A stretch of DNA of 64,000 nt from Ptiloglossa arizonensis (GCF_051014685.1 NC_135061.1:3989029-4053028); one strand, 5' to 3'; shown: positions 35,800 through 45,860, numbered from the stretch's first letter. The notes: generated from the sequence alone by a model not told the origin. Program-made: numbers and translations.

Positions 35800-37029
35800 C
35801 CTCGAGATGTCCGAATGTTGTTTCGTTTAAACAGTGGGGTACACGCGTTCTTCGGGGGAAATTAGCCCCGTGGCTCCGACACAAGGGCATAGAAGCTCGC
35901 CTGGAACGATAAGACGCTTCGAGAAACCTCTCCCCGGTTCTCTCGGCTAATTAGAATTTACGTACGGACGGAAGACTCGTGTCTAAGAAGGGGTGGCTAG
36001 GTGTGGCGAGAAAGAGAAAATGGGTGTCGCGCGTGGGGTCCGCGAAGCTCGAGGAAGGTCGATCGTAAAATCGTTGCTCGCGACCCTTGGAAATTCGAAT
36101 CGGGCCGAGATTCACGGTTAGGGCCGCGTGCTCTTTCGACAATGGTATAAATTCGACGGTAGAGGCCCTCTTTCGCGGGCTCCGGTATCCACCGTTCGCC
36201 ACCCACCGTACGCCCCGAGCCTTCGGCCTCTTTCCCCGTACCCGTAGCCGGGCTCCGTTTTCTCCGGCGCTCCTTGCAGTAATTTCGTAGCAGCCCCGCC
36301 TAATCTCGTCCTAAAATCTAATTCCGCCAACAATTTCTAAGCCGGTCCATTAAAATTCTAAGCACAGTGCCGCGGCGCTGCGAGCAGCGCGGGGGAGGCA
36401 CGGGGGGCGGAGGGAGTAAACTCGTGGAACGGTGCCTGGGAAGGTGGTTGCGAGGTTGAGGGGTGGCTCGGGTGGCTGAAACAATAAGAACGTTGCGGAG
36501 GCAGCGGCCCCCGACACCCTCGGCCCTCCCCCCGCAATCCCCGCCATACCGTAAGAACGCCGTAAAAGCTCGCCTCCGCGCGCTTTCATTGGCTGAGCCG
36601 GCGCCCAACGAGCGAGATATCGCGCAAATAGCGACGACGAAACGACGGGCCACGGATAGAGAAAGAGCGAGACGACGAAAGAGAGAATCCGTGGCGAACA
36701 CGGCCGGATTCGGGGAGAGAGGGAGAGAGAGAGAAAGAAAGAGAGAGAGAGAGAGAGAGAGAAACGCGCGGGGGAACGGCATATAAGCATTCACGGTGCA
36801 GCCGCAGTAAAGGACGCTTTTCATTGAGCCGTCTTATTGTGCCGGTCCCGCTCAAGTTTCCAACGACGTTAGCGGCTCTGTTTGGCCACGTCCGCTGTTT
36901 TCCTTTCCTCAGCTTTCCGGGACCAGCATCCCGCCTTTGCCGTAGCTGCTTCCTACGACTGTGGGGAAGCCGAACGATTCCTCTTGAGTCAAATCGAACT
37001 TTTTAGCAGGTTTCTTGCCGATGAGACGA
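35800..37029. other. CpG-rich, promoter-like island
   Basis: CG-rich DNA with an inverted CCAAT (ATTGG at about 36588), a long GA/GAGA tract at 36714-36768 and a TATA-like string CATATAAG at about 36780. Frames on both strands are low complexity. No coding exon is recognised downstream; a 108-bp array follows. Confidence 0.45.
36580..36830 (+). promoter_or_regulatory. Candidate promoter: CCAAT, GAGA tract, TATA
   Basis: Order on the plus strand: inverted CCAAT (TCATTGGCT), a (GA)n tract of about 50 bp rich in GAGAG, CATATAAG at about 36780, then CGCAGTAAAGG and TCATTGAG as possible initiators at about 36810 and 36823. GAGA-factor sites with a TATA are typical of regulated insect promoters. 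There is no proof of transcription. Confidence 0.35.
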
Positions 37030-37905
37030 TAAAACGCGACCGCTTGACGCTCGGCGAGAGATGTCGTTCTCGTGCGGGGGTATGTCTTCGTCGAAGCTAC
37101 AGGGAAGCTTTCGGCTGTCTTCGTATCGTGTAATGCGACTGATCGAAAGTAATGTATCTGAGGAAACTACCCCTTATGGATTCGTTGCAAATTTTGAAGT
37201 GTTTGTAGATTTGGACTATGAGATATCTGCGTATCGCATAATGGGACCGATTGAAAGTAACATATGTACGGAAAGTACCCCTTACGGATTTGTTGCAAAT
37301 TTTTTAGGCCGTTTGTCGAGAGCTGTCGTTCTCGTGGGGGGTAAGTCTTCGTCGAAGCTCCAGGGAAGCTTTCGACTATCCACGTATCCCGTAACGCGAT
37401 CGAAAATAATCTAAGGAAACTACCCCTCATGGATTCGTTGCAAATTTTGAAGTGTTTGTAGATATGGACTATGAGCTATCTGCGTATTGCATAACGCAAC
37501 TAATCGAAAGTAATACATCTAAAGAAACTACCCCTCACGAATTCGTTGCAAATTTTGAAGTGTTTCTAGATCTGGACTATGAGCTATCTGTGTATCGCAT
37601 AACGCGATCGATCGAAAGTAATACATCTAAAGAAACTACCCCTCACGAATTCGTTGCAAATTTTGAAGTGTTTCGAGATTTGGATTATTAGATGTCTACG
37701 TATCGCATAACGTGACCGATCGAAAGTAATATATCTACAGAAACTATCCCTCATGGATTCATTGCAAATTTTGAAGTGTTTCTAGATATGGACTATGAGC
37801 TATCTCCATATCGTGTAACACGACCGATCGAAAGTAATATATTTAAAGAAACTACCCCTCATGGATTCGTTGCAAATTTTGAAGCGTTTGTAAATCTGGA
37901 TGGTC
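37030..37905. repeat. 108-bp tandem array with a higher-order insert
   Basis: The basic unit contains ATCGAAAGTAATACATCTAA, GAAACTACCCCTCA, TTCGTTGCAAATTTTGAAGT and GACTATGAGCTATCTG, with an exact 108-bp step between 37476 and 37584. A second block (GTCGTTCTCGTGNGGGGTA, TCTTCGTCGAAGCT, CAGGGAAGCTTTCG) occurs at about 37060 and 37325, making the first part a larger composite repeat. Since 108 is 36 codons the plus strand reads through several units; later units contain stops and indels. Confidence 0.93.
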
Positions 37906-37909
37906 GTTG

Positions 37910-38100
37910 ATCATGGTTGGAAATTTTTTTCCGAATCTATAGGCGGTCAAATTAAGAAGTAAAAATGACGTCCGGTGGACATAAAGGAAGTGTATTATTT
38001 TTGGAGCGGTTGAAAATATAGCAACGAAATTTGTTTCGTTGTAAGTTCAGCCGTATATTTTATCATTTATTAATTAATTCACGGGTGTATAAATAACCGA
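37910..38100 (+). repeat. About 200-bp dispersed repeat, copy 2
   Basis: Same blocks as 35430-35630, including the perfect hairpin CAACGAAA-TTTG-TTTCGTTG. It follows the 108-bp array directly; a partial 108-bp unit (ATCGCATAACGCGACCGATC) resumes after it at about 38120-38165. Confidence 0.9.
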
Positions 38101-38180
38101 GAAGTATGAGTTATCTCCGTATCGCATAACGCGACCGATCGAAAGTAATCCATCTAGGGAAACTACCAACGATGACGTGA

Positions 38181-38534
38181 GAATCACGAAGATTATTTTA
38201 TTTTCCAAAAGCACCGAAAAGAATTTACTTCTTGGTTATTTATATGAATTCGTTGTAAATTTTAACGCGTTTGTTGATCTGGACGGTCGTCGATCATGGG
38301 TAGAAATTTTTCTTCAAATCTATAGGCAGTCAAATTAAAAGATAAAAATGACGTTCGGTGGACATTAAGCAACCGCAACATTTTTGGAGCAATTAAGAAT
38401 ATAGCAACGAAATTTGTTTCGTTGTAAGTTTAACTGTATATTTTATCGTTTGTTAATTAATTCACGAGTGTATAAATAACCGAGAAGTAAATTCTTTTCG
38501 TTGCTTTTGGAAAATAAAATAAGCTTCATGATTC
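38181..38534. repeat. Long inverted repeat, 64-bp arms
   Basis: Arm 38181-38244 (GAATCACGAAGATTATTTTA...) is the reverse complement of arm 38471-38534 with about four mismatches. The 226-bp interior contains part of a 108-bp unit (TTCGTTGTAAATTTT) and copy 3 of the 200-bp dispersed repeat. The structure could be a fold-back element or an inverted duplication. Confidence 0.85.
38285..38480 (+). repeat. About 200-bp dispersed repeat, copy 3
   Basis: Same blocks as 35430-35630 and 37910-38100, with the hairpin CAACGAAA-TTTG-TTTCGTTG. It lies inside the inverted repeat at 38181-38534. Confidence 0.9.
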
Positions 38535-39157
38535 AGTCCTCCTCGTGGATCCCGAGCACTAAGAACTCGGAATCATCGGAGTCTCCGTCACCGTACAATC
38601 TCACGTGACTTCGATTATCCCTGAAGCAAAAATTCAATAATTGGATAAATACACGAAGCAACGTGCAATCATTTCTCACTCGTAATGCTAGAATACCGTT
38701 ATTCCGACCTTAGTACTTCATCGAAGACGATATTCTCGGAAGCGTCTCGTCAATGTTTCAATCCTGAGCGTCTATCGTTTCTCTACCGAGAGTTACCACT
38801 GTCGCCCATTTCGAGACAATTACCGTCAAAGAGAATTCAATTTTCGCGTTCGAAACCCACTTGTCTTACGAATTCGGATTTTTCGATCTCTCGAAATCCA
38901 GACAATCGAAACGGAACTCGTTCCAATCTCTGACACCTAATTCGTACTACTCGAGCCTCGAAAATACGAGGATTCGATTGTTTATGGAAATCATCGAAAG
39001 AACGACAGAGAACGATAGTATTCATATATACATATTCGATAGACACATATTCTTCCCAAATTTATTTATATAGGTACGAATTATAAGATATATGAATCTT
39101 CTTCTAATATGCTCAACGAAGAAGCTGTAATAATAAAAATAATATTTTTAATATAAC
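38535..39157. other. Unique stretch, nothing recognised
   Basis: Moderate GC to 38930, then AT-rich with ATATA-type runs. No gene. Confidence 0.45.
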
Positions 39158-39159
39158 TA

Positions 39160-39295
39160 TTGGGTTATTCGGAAAGTCATTTCGTTTTTTTTTTTTTTGT
39201 GAAAATAAAACACGATTTTTTCAGAGCGTGTAAACATTTGATTAAATTACATATTCCCCATTTTGGAAAACGAAATCACTTTCCCAACAACCTAA
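39160..39295 (+). mobile_element. Mariner-like MITE, copy 1
   Basis: The 5' end TTGGGTTATTCGGAAAGTCA and the reverse complement of the 3' end (TTAGGTTGTTGGGAAAGTGA) form terminal inverted repeats of about 28 bp. TA dinucleotides flank both ends (39158-39159 and 39296-39297). It is 136 bp long with a T-run near the 5' end and no transposase. The ends and the TA target fit non-autonomous Tc1/mariner elements. Confidence 0.8.
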
Positions 39296-39297
39296 TA

Positions 39298-39900
39298 TTT
39301 AAAATTCGTACACTTACGACCATCGCGTGTACGTTCATACATCATTATTATTTCGTAAGTAACTCAACGTATTCTTCTCCTTAACAACGCAAGAAAATTA
39401 CTTTCCTTCGTATGTAAACGCTATCGCGAGCTTATTAACGCTAGGTTTACAGATATTTCTTGCGTTAAATCGACGCGTATCGAGAAAAAACAGGTACACC
39501 GTATAGAGAATAATAAAATCAGAAAGCTTCGAAGAAAATGAATTTCGATACATATTTATCCCATTAAATGGATAAAAGTCGGTACAAGTGACCAAAGAAA
39601 ACTGTAAACGGTATTCGTAATATTCCTCATCGATAGAAATCCATCAAAATGACCTGTCCCTTAAACCTAGTGTCAAGCAATCACGATTATAGTATTACAT
39701 TACCAGATCGACAACATTCTAATAAAGACGAAGCTCTCACTACCATGAAATTCATGCCTCCCCACTCGAGCTGTGCATTCCAAAAAGAAAAAGGTATCAG
39801 TCTCGAGTTAAGAAGGAACCCAATACCGCGAACAAGGCATATTCGGATAATTTTCAATTATTAACGAAGGTCACAAAGCCCGATCTCAATGTCCACCTGT
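39298..39900. other. AT-rich unique stretch
   Basis: No gene, array or element is seen. Confidence 0.45.
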
Positions 39901-41450
39901 TATCGCGATTCCTTCCAATACCCAATCTCTGTTTCAAGTATACGCGAAGACCATCCCCAACAATTTTTTCTCGTCCGTGATGGATCGCGGGTGGTAGTCC
40001 TTGGGAACGATAGCGTCTTGGGGGTGGCGTAGGAGCGTGGGAGGAGTAAGGTTGGGGGTAGAGGTGGGTGAGCTCCTTTGCGAACTTACAGGGCAAATGC
40101 AGGTTTCAGGTTGCTTCGCGTGCACAATTACCGGGCACAGGATGGGCGCGGGCGGGAATGAAATTTCGTCTTGTGTAGCAGGAGCAAGCAAAGTGTGCGC
40201 ACCCTCTCCGTTCTACACGGCCTGGGGAATTGAGTTTCGCCGCGAGAGAGCGAGAGCCCTCGCTACGGAGAGCGAGGAGACTGCCGCGGAGCCGCTTCGA
40301 GGAGATAGAGTGAGCACCGTCGCGCGACGAGAGACGGGGGCAGAGGGAGAGGCGGAGAGAGAGAGAGAGAGAGAGAGAGAGGAGGCATCTGGCTGGCTGG
40401 ATGGGCCGCTGTAACGCTGTTATTGCCAATAATGGCACGACTATGCGCGTATACGTCTCGCCGGTTGATCGAGAAATTGATTTATGAAAAGAAACGCCCG
40501 GACCGCCGATTCCATTCCGACGCGATCGATTTATCGTCCTGGATCCCCGCGCGTTCTTCGACGCTTTCAGCCACCTGCAGCTGGCTACGGGCTCTCCCTC
40601 CACGTATCGTTTCACGTTTTCGCGCACTGTACTCCAACCTGGCCGTAATTTCTTTCGATTGTTCAGCAATCTTTGCCAGCTACGCGAGGAAATATTCAGG
40701 AAATATTCTTCTCGAACGCGACCACCCCCAAAGTGTCCACGCGACAGGTTTGCGTTTCCTTTGGTATTCCATTTTGGGAACATCGCGCGGAATCTTCCAG
40801 GAAGGAAGGATTTTAAGAAATTTCTTAACATCTTTCGGTTATTTGAAGAAAGCCAGTTTTCCATCCCTCCCGCCCCCCGAAAGTCAACGTTCCATGACAT
40901 ATGTCGGTACCCTTCGCCCGACAGTCGCTGAGATGGCGTCAGTCGGTCGTTTGCCCAAAGTTCGACAGCGCCTAATCCGCGACTCGAAGTAAATCGAATG
41001 AAGTCTCGAATTAAATACAGCCCTCTCTGTATTCCGGGCATACCGAAAGGGGATGCAAGAAGACGGAGGGAGCGGAGCGGAGAGAGACGGCGAGCACGAG
41101 CTGACTCCATGCGAGACGAGGCGAAGCAAGGTTCCTTGTATTTAATTACCAACTCTAAGTCTCCAGCCGGGAATGAGGGAGCTTCCACCCGGGCACACCT
41201 CTTCTTCGCCACCATCCACGACCACCCCCCCCTCTCCCACAACCCTGCCCCCGCATCCACCCGTTTCTGCGCCCGCAATCTTCTTCCCCGCCTCTTCTTC
41301 CGAATACCACCCTCTCGCCGAGCTTTTGCTTTAAACGACTCTGGGAATTCGTCGGGTCCCTTGTTTTCCTTCTGGAAGTCGATGCCTGTTTCCCGTCTCG
41401 CGAAAAACGTCCCGCCGAGGTAACACGCGCTGCCTGAATCGCGCTGATAC
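39900..41450. other. CpG-rich island
   Basis: CG-rich DNA with a GA tract at about 40355-40385 and a CCAAT at about 40424-40428. It contains open frames of 137, 189 and 141 codons on the plus strand as well as the 450-codon minus-strand run, as expected where TA-containing stop codons are rare. Confidence 0.45.
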
Positions 41451-41458
41451 GATGGCAA
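40106..41458 (-). CDS. Longest open run, 450 codons, doubtful
   Basis: This is the longest stop-free stretch in the window. It does not begin with ATG (a TAA lies just upstream of the first codon, TTG; the first internal Met is about 80 codons in). The translation is rich in Arg, Ser and Gly and ends in a Leu-Ser run made by the GA tract. I see no domain, signal peptide or catalytic motif. An exon within it is possible, but low stop-codon density in CpG-rich DNA is the simpler explanation. Confidence 0.12.
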   Translation of the reverse strand: MPSYQRDSGSACYLGGTFFARRETGIDFQKENKGPDEFPESFKAKARREGGIRKKRRGRRLRAQKRVDAGAGLWERGGWSWMVAKKRCARVEAPSFPAGDLELVIKYKEPCFASSRMESARARRLSPLRSLRLLASPFGMPGIQRGLYLIRDFIRFTSSRGLGAVELWANDRLTPSQRLSGEGYRHMSWNVDFRGAGGMENWLSSNNRKMLRNFLKSFLPGRFRAMFPKWNTKGNANLSRGHFGGGRVREEYFLNISSRSWQRLLNNRKKLRPGWSTVRENVKRYVEGEPVASCRWLKASKNARGSRTINRSRRNGIGGPGVSFHKSISRSTGETYTRIVVPLLAITALQRPIQPARCLLSLSLSLSLRLSLCPRLSSRDGAHSISSKRLRGSLLALRSEGSRSLAAKLNSPGRVERRGCAHFACSCYTRRNFIPARAHPVPGNCAREAT

Positions 41459-41501
41459 TTATTTTGCGAGATACGTGTCGCGATTTTCGAAACGTTCCAC
41501 C

Positions 41502-42482
41502 ACCACCGATCGTTTTTATCGAATTTTTTTTAAGGTTTTATCAATACCTTGCGCGAACAGAGCACGCGTCGATGTTCTCATTCGTCGTCACTTACCGTCG
41601 TTTGTACGTAGCAATTTTTATTCGAAGCATCGAATTTTGTTTAGAATTATTTCTTTCATTGTTATATCTCTAGAGGAAAATATATATGTATAGGAAAGTA
41701 TGCCTATTCCTCTGTTATAATAATATATTCCCTGTGGATTACAGATGGAATATAGGGTCTGCGCAAGGTCAGACGCGTACGAAAAGAAAAGACAAACCCG
41801 CTCGCACCGCGGAACACACACGCGTTTTCTCGAAAAGTCTTTCTTACTTTTTCCTGATAACGGTCGACTCACGTCCGTATCGGTCGCTGGTTACATTAAA
41901 ACTCATCTTTTGTCTTTCGCATTGGGCTTCAATTACTCATCGATTTACCGATAGTCGCTCATTCAATCGAAACTTCACGCGATTTGCTTGCGCAAAACTC
42001 GTCTCTAAATATCTATTGTTCATTTTATGCTTGGTGTACGTTTGACAGTGGAAATAAAAACTCGTCCAGCGATGGGTAACTTTGTACAGAGACTTTGTAA
42101 TTTATCGGGTGTAAGAATAATTTTTTCGAGAGGTGGAAAATTTATTCGTCCATTTTAGAAATTTATATTACGACCGATCGTTTTTACCGAGTTTTTGGAA
42201 AGTTTGTATCAATACCTTGCGCAAACAAACCGCGCGTCGATGTTTTCATTCGTCGACACTTACTGTCGTTTGTACGTAACAATTTTTATTCGAGCACTGA
42301 ATTTTTTTTAGAATTATTTCTTTCATTAATCTACTGTTCATTTCACGCTCGGTGTACGTTTGATAGTGGAAATAAAAACTTGTCCAGCGACTTTGTACAG
42401 AGACGGTTAATTTATCGGGTGTAAGAATAATTTTTTCGAGAGATGGAAAAATTATTCGTCCATTTTAGAAATTTATATTACG
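41502..42482. repeat. Tandem duplication interrupted by about 350 bp
   Basis: Copy 2 (42176-42482) is contiguous: ACCGATCGTTTTTACCGA, TCAATACCTTGCGC, GCGTCGATGTT, TTTGTACGTA, then GTTCATTT, GGTGTACGTTTGA and ATTTATCGGGTGTAAGAAT. Copy 1 has the same order but is split: 41502-41660, then about 350 bp of other sequence, then 42016-42173. Either copy 1 gained an insertion or copy 2 lost sequence. A short fragment of the family recurs at about 43740-43765. Confidence 0.9.
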
Positions 42483-42624
42483 GTTATATTCTCCATGGTT
42501 ACCGATTACTTTGTTCCAGAGCGTGAAACGGTTATCGATGTGAAAATTTTGATCACCGTTTTTTAGATGAAAAATATTACAACTTTGGTAAATCGCATTA
42601 GCTGCAAGAATATTATCTTCCCTT

Positions 42625-42757
42625 GGCATTCGCGCGGAATACAATGCCGAATATGAACCACATCCGTTGCTACGCTGAACGCGACAGTTTTGGGAGGTTA
42701 TGTTAATCTTACCGCCATTTAACATGGCGGGAAGCACTTCAGGGTTATCGCTCCGAA
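42625..42757. repeat. Dispersed repeat (Pho-palindrome family), copy 2
   Basis: Matches 34430-34570. It contains the perfect inverted pair CCGCCAT-TTAAC-ATGGCGG at about 42712-42730. A shorter, more diverged third copy (GTTATGGCAATTTTCCCATC, GGGGAGCACTTCA) follows at about 42795-42895. Confidence 0.72.
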
Positions 42758-42794
42758 ACGCAAAAGAGCGGGAAAAAATTAATTGCGAATAACG

Positions 42795-42895
42795 AGCCTT
42801 TTAGAGCGAACGTGACTGCTTTGTTAAGTTATGGCAATTTTCCCATCGTTTAATACGGTGGGGAGCACTTCAAAGATATTACTACATATTCGTGA
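42795..42895. repeat. Dispersed repeat (Pho-palindrome family), partial copy 3
   Basis: GAGCGAACGTGACTGCTTTG, TTAAGTTATGGCAATTTTCC, GTTTAATACGGTGGGGAGCA and CTTCAAAGATATTACTA align with the end of copy 2. Confidence 0.6.
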
Positions 42896-43193
42896 TAAAT
42901 CAATTTTGAACATCGATTCCGTCGAAACGCATAAAATTTGGAAATATTATTGAAATAAAGGAAACCGACGACAAGTATCGATCTTCTATCGATGTGGTCG
43001 TGTTGTATCACATGTGTTGCAAATAATAAACAAGGCTCAATAACCGAAGATATACGAACGCACCGTAATCGCTGAAAAGGTTTACTGTCAAAATTGATAC
43101 ATTCTATATTGAACAAAATTTATTATTCCGTAATATCAAGGGCTCGATTGAATTATTATTTACACGATTATTTACAATTCTAATAAGTAACTA

Positions 43194-43319
43194 TCGGGTT
43201 GTTCGGAAAATCATTTCTTTTTTTTCGGTGAAAACGAAACACGATTTTTTTAGAGTGTGTAAACATTTTCTTAAATTATATATTCTCCATTTTGGTAAAC
43301 GAAATTACTTACAATCCGA
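43194..43319 (+). mobile_element. Mariner-like MITE, copy 2
   Basis: 126 bp, starting TCGGGTTGTTCGGAAAATCA and ending in the inverted counterpart GAAATTACTTACAATCCGA. TA flanks at 43192-43193 and 43320-43321. The interior (ACACGATTTTTTTAGAGTGT, AAACATTTTCTTAAATTATA) matches copy 1. An identical 13-bp string TAATAAGTAACTA lies at 43181-43193 and 43350-43362. Confidence 0.8.
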
Positions 43320-43362
43320 TAGAAAGACGAGGACACTTTTGTTGTCCAATAATAAGTAACTA

Positions 43363-43660
43363 GGTACAAAAGTTTGCATACTTACACTTATTATAGTTCG
43401 CAGATATAAAAGTTTGCATACTTACACTTATACTTATTATAGTTTGCAGATATAAAAGTTTGCATACATACACTTATACTTATAGTTTGCAGATATAAAA
43501 GTTTGCATACATACACTTATACTTATAGTTTACAGATATAAAAGTTTGCATACTTCTACTTATTATAGTTTGCAGATATAAAAGTTTGCATACTTCTACT
43601 TATTATAGTTTGCAGATATAAAAGTTTGCATACATACACTTATACTTATCAAATACTAAC
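43363..43660. repeat. 40-46 bp tandem array, about 7 units
   Basis: CAGATATAAAAGTTTGCATA recurs at 43401, 43447, 43490, 43533, 43573 and 43613. The spacing changes (46, 43, 43, 40, 40) with the number of CTTATA-type inserts. The array begins immediately after the second TAATAAGTAACTA. Confidence 0.95.
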
Positions 43661-43974
43661 TACTTATTTCGACTTTCAAATTAGGTAAAGAGATTTTTTG
43701 CAGAAGCTTCGGACAAAAATCGTCAGAAATCTCTACCTATTCTAAGAATAATTTTTTCGAGAGGTGACAAAATTATTATACCTCGACGAAGATCCAATAT
43801 ACTATGCAAGTCCAAGAGCTAGCGTCGCGCGAGTAAACGGTTTGCGTCTTCGACTTTCGCGAAGACATTGCATCGAAGCCGCGAGTTTCGGGCGGACGTT
43901 CCCCTTTGTCCAGCTTGGTTTCATTCTCGTAGACCTCGTGCTTCCTATCGCGAGTTTCTAAATCGACTTGTCTC

Positions 43975-44720
43975 ATCGAGGACCGAGAAACTGATCGAAG
44001 CTCGAAGAAAATCGTCGGTGACAAGGTAGACACGTAAAGATTGTGTTAATCGCGGTTCCTCGGCCGACTGCTCCCATCGAGAACCGAGAAACTGATCGAA
44101 GAACCGAGAAAATCGTCTCTGGTCGTCGATGGCAAGGTAGACACGGAAAAATCGTATTAATCGCAGTTCCTCGGCCGACTCGTGTCATCGAGAACCGAGA
44201 AACTGATCGAAGAACCGAGAAAATCGTCTCTGGTCGTCGATGGCAAGGTAGACACGGAAAAATCGTATTAATCGCAGTTCCTCGGCCGACTCGTGTCATC
44301 GAGAACCGAGAAACTGATCGAAGAACCGAGAAAATCGTCTTTGGTCGTCGATGGCAAGGTAGACACGGAAAAATCGTATTAATCGCAGTTCCTCGGCCGA
44401 CTCGTGTCATCGAGAACCGAGAAACTGATCGAAGCACCGAGAAAATCGTCGATGAGAAGGTACACACGTAAATATCGGATTAATCGCAGTTCCTCGGCTA
44501 ACTGCTCTCATCGAGGATCGAGAAACTGATCGAAGCACCGAGAAAATCGTCGGTAGCAAGGTAAACACGTAAAGATCGTGTTAATCGTGGTTCCTCGGCC
44601 GACTCGTTTCATCGAGAACCGAGAAACTGCTCGAAGCACCGAGAAAATCGTCTCTGGTCGTAGATGGGAAGGTAGACACGTAAAGATGGTGTTAATCGCG
44701 GTTCCTCGTCCGACTCGTCG
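43975..44720. repeat. 111-bp tandem array, about 6-7 units
   Basis: GAACCGAGAAACTGATCGAA starts at 44081, 44192, 44303 and 44414, exactly 111 bp apart; more diverged units flank both sides. 111 is 37 codons and neither strand has a stop in one frame, so open frames of 142 codons (plus, 44043-44471) and 164 codons (minus, 43973-44467) face each other. The middle units are nearly identical, suggesting recent expansion. Confidence 0.96.
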
Positions 44721-45860
44721 GAAACGTAGCCGTGGAAGGGCCGGATAAATTTTCCAGGAGACAGGCCCGTGAACCGTCGTCGCGTGTAATTCTCGCATTA
44801 ATAATCTCGTCAAGGAAGCATTAATAATTTTTCGCGCGTCTTTCGAGTAGGTCGCCGAGCCGGAGTGAAAATTAGGCGGCAGGTCGAGTGACATCAAAGA
44901 GCTCTCTGCCGGAGGCAGCAAAGAAGGCTTCCTGCCCCTTTTCATCCCTTAAATCCCGCCCGAATGGTATTTGCCGGGGCGAGCCAGCCTCCCTCGCTCT
45001 CCGTAGTTGGCGCGAGGAAGATGCCCGGCTGGGTGAGCAAGGGACAAAGTAGAGCTCGGCGTGTCTTCACCCTGCGCGTCCCGCGAGCCGCCACCCCTCC
45101 CCGACGAACGTGTTCTGGTCCTGGGCTCGCGCAAATATCGCCTTTCATATTCCTTCGAAGGAGCAGAAAATCGTTACGGTGCCTTTTGCGCGCGCGCTAC
45201 GGGAAATACCTGCTTCCTCGTTCCTTTTCCTCCGCATCGTGGCTCGCATCGTTTCGTCTCGCCGCGGACAGAGACGGAGATACAGTCCCGGCGAGGGTGT
45301 AAGTAAGTAAAGTCTCTCTCCCTCGAACCCCTCCGCCAACCAACGCTACGCTTTCTCTCTCTTTCCCTCTTTCAACCGGCTTCTCCGTCCGACCCTCTCT
45401 TTCCCACCCACCCTTAGAAACCTCTCTCCTTTCAATCCGCGCCCCTCTTTCGCTACTCTCCCGCCCCTCATCCGGCGCTCGTCTCTCTTTCCCTCGACAG
45501 AAACCCTCGACGGGGGTGCAGAACCGCTGGAGCCCGCTATTAACCCGCTCCTTTCCCTTCCGCTCCTCCCGCTTACACCCCCGCTACACCCCCTACCGCC
45601 ACCCATCCGTTTCGTCTAAGCGCGAACAAAGATGGCGGAAAACTAAACAACTAGGCGAGGGCGCAAGGAACCACTCTCTCGCTTACTCTTTCGCCCCCTT
45701 TTATCGCGACGAATTTCCAACCCCCTCTCTTTCTCTCTCTCTGTCTCTCTAGCTATCTATCTTTCTCTCTCTAGGCTGCACGAGCCTGACCAGGGGACCT
45801 AACCCTTTCTATCCGTCTTTCCGCGATGACCTCTTCCGATGGCTGAAGGAGAGATCGAGG
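44721..45860. other. CpG-rich island
   Basis: CG-rich DNA with overlapping low-complexity frames. It includes a Pho/YY1-type site and a CT tract, listed separately. No coding exon is recognised. Confidence 0.45.
45590..45790. promoter_or_regulatory. Pho/YY1 site next to a GAGAG tract
   Basis: AAAGATGGCGG at 45628-45637 is an excellent YY1/Pho-type motif. About 90 bp downstream, 45722-45776 is a CT tract full of CTCTC (GAGAG on the minus strand). This pairing is found at some insect promoters and Polycomb response elements; the function here is inferred only. Confidence 0.3.

Noticed and set aside
45019..45036. ATGCCCGGCTG followed by GGTGAGC as a tiny first exon
   Set aside because: The donor is weaker than at 13492, the start context is ordinary and there is no supporting leader structure.
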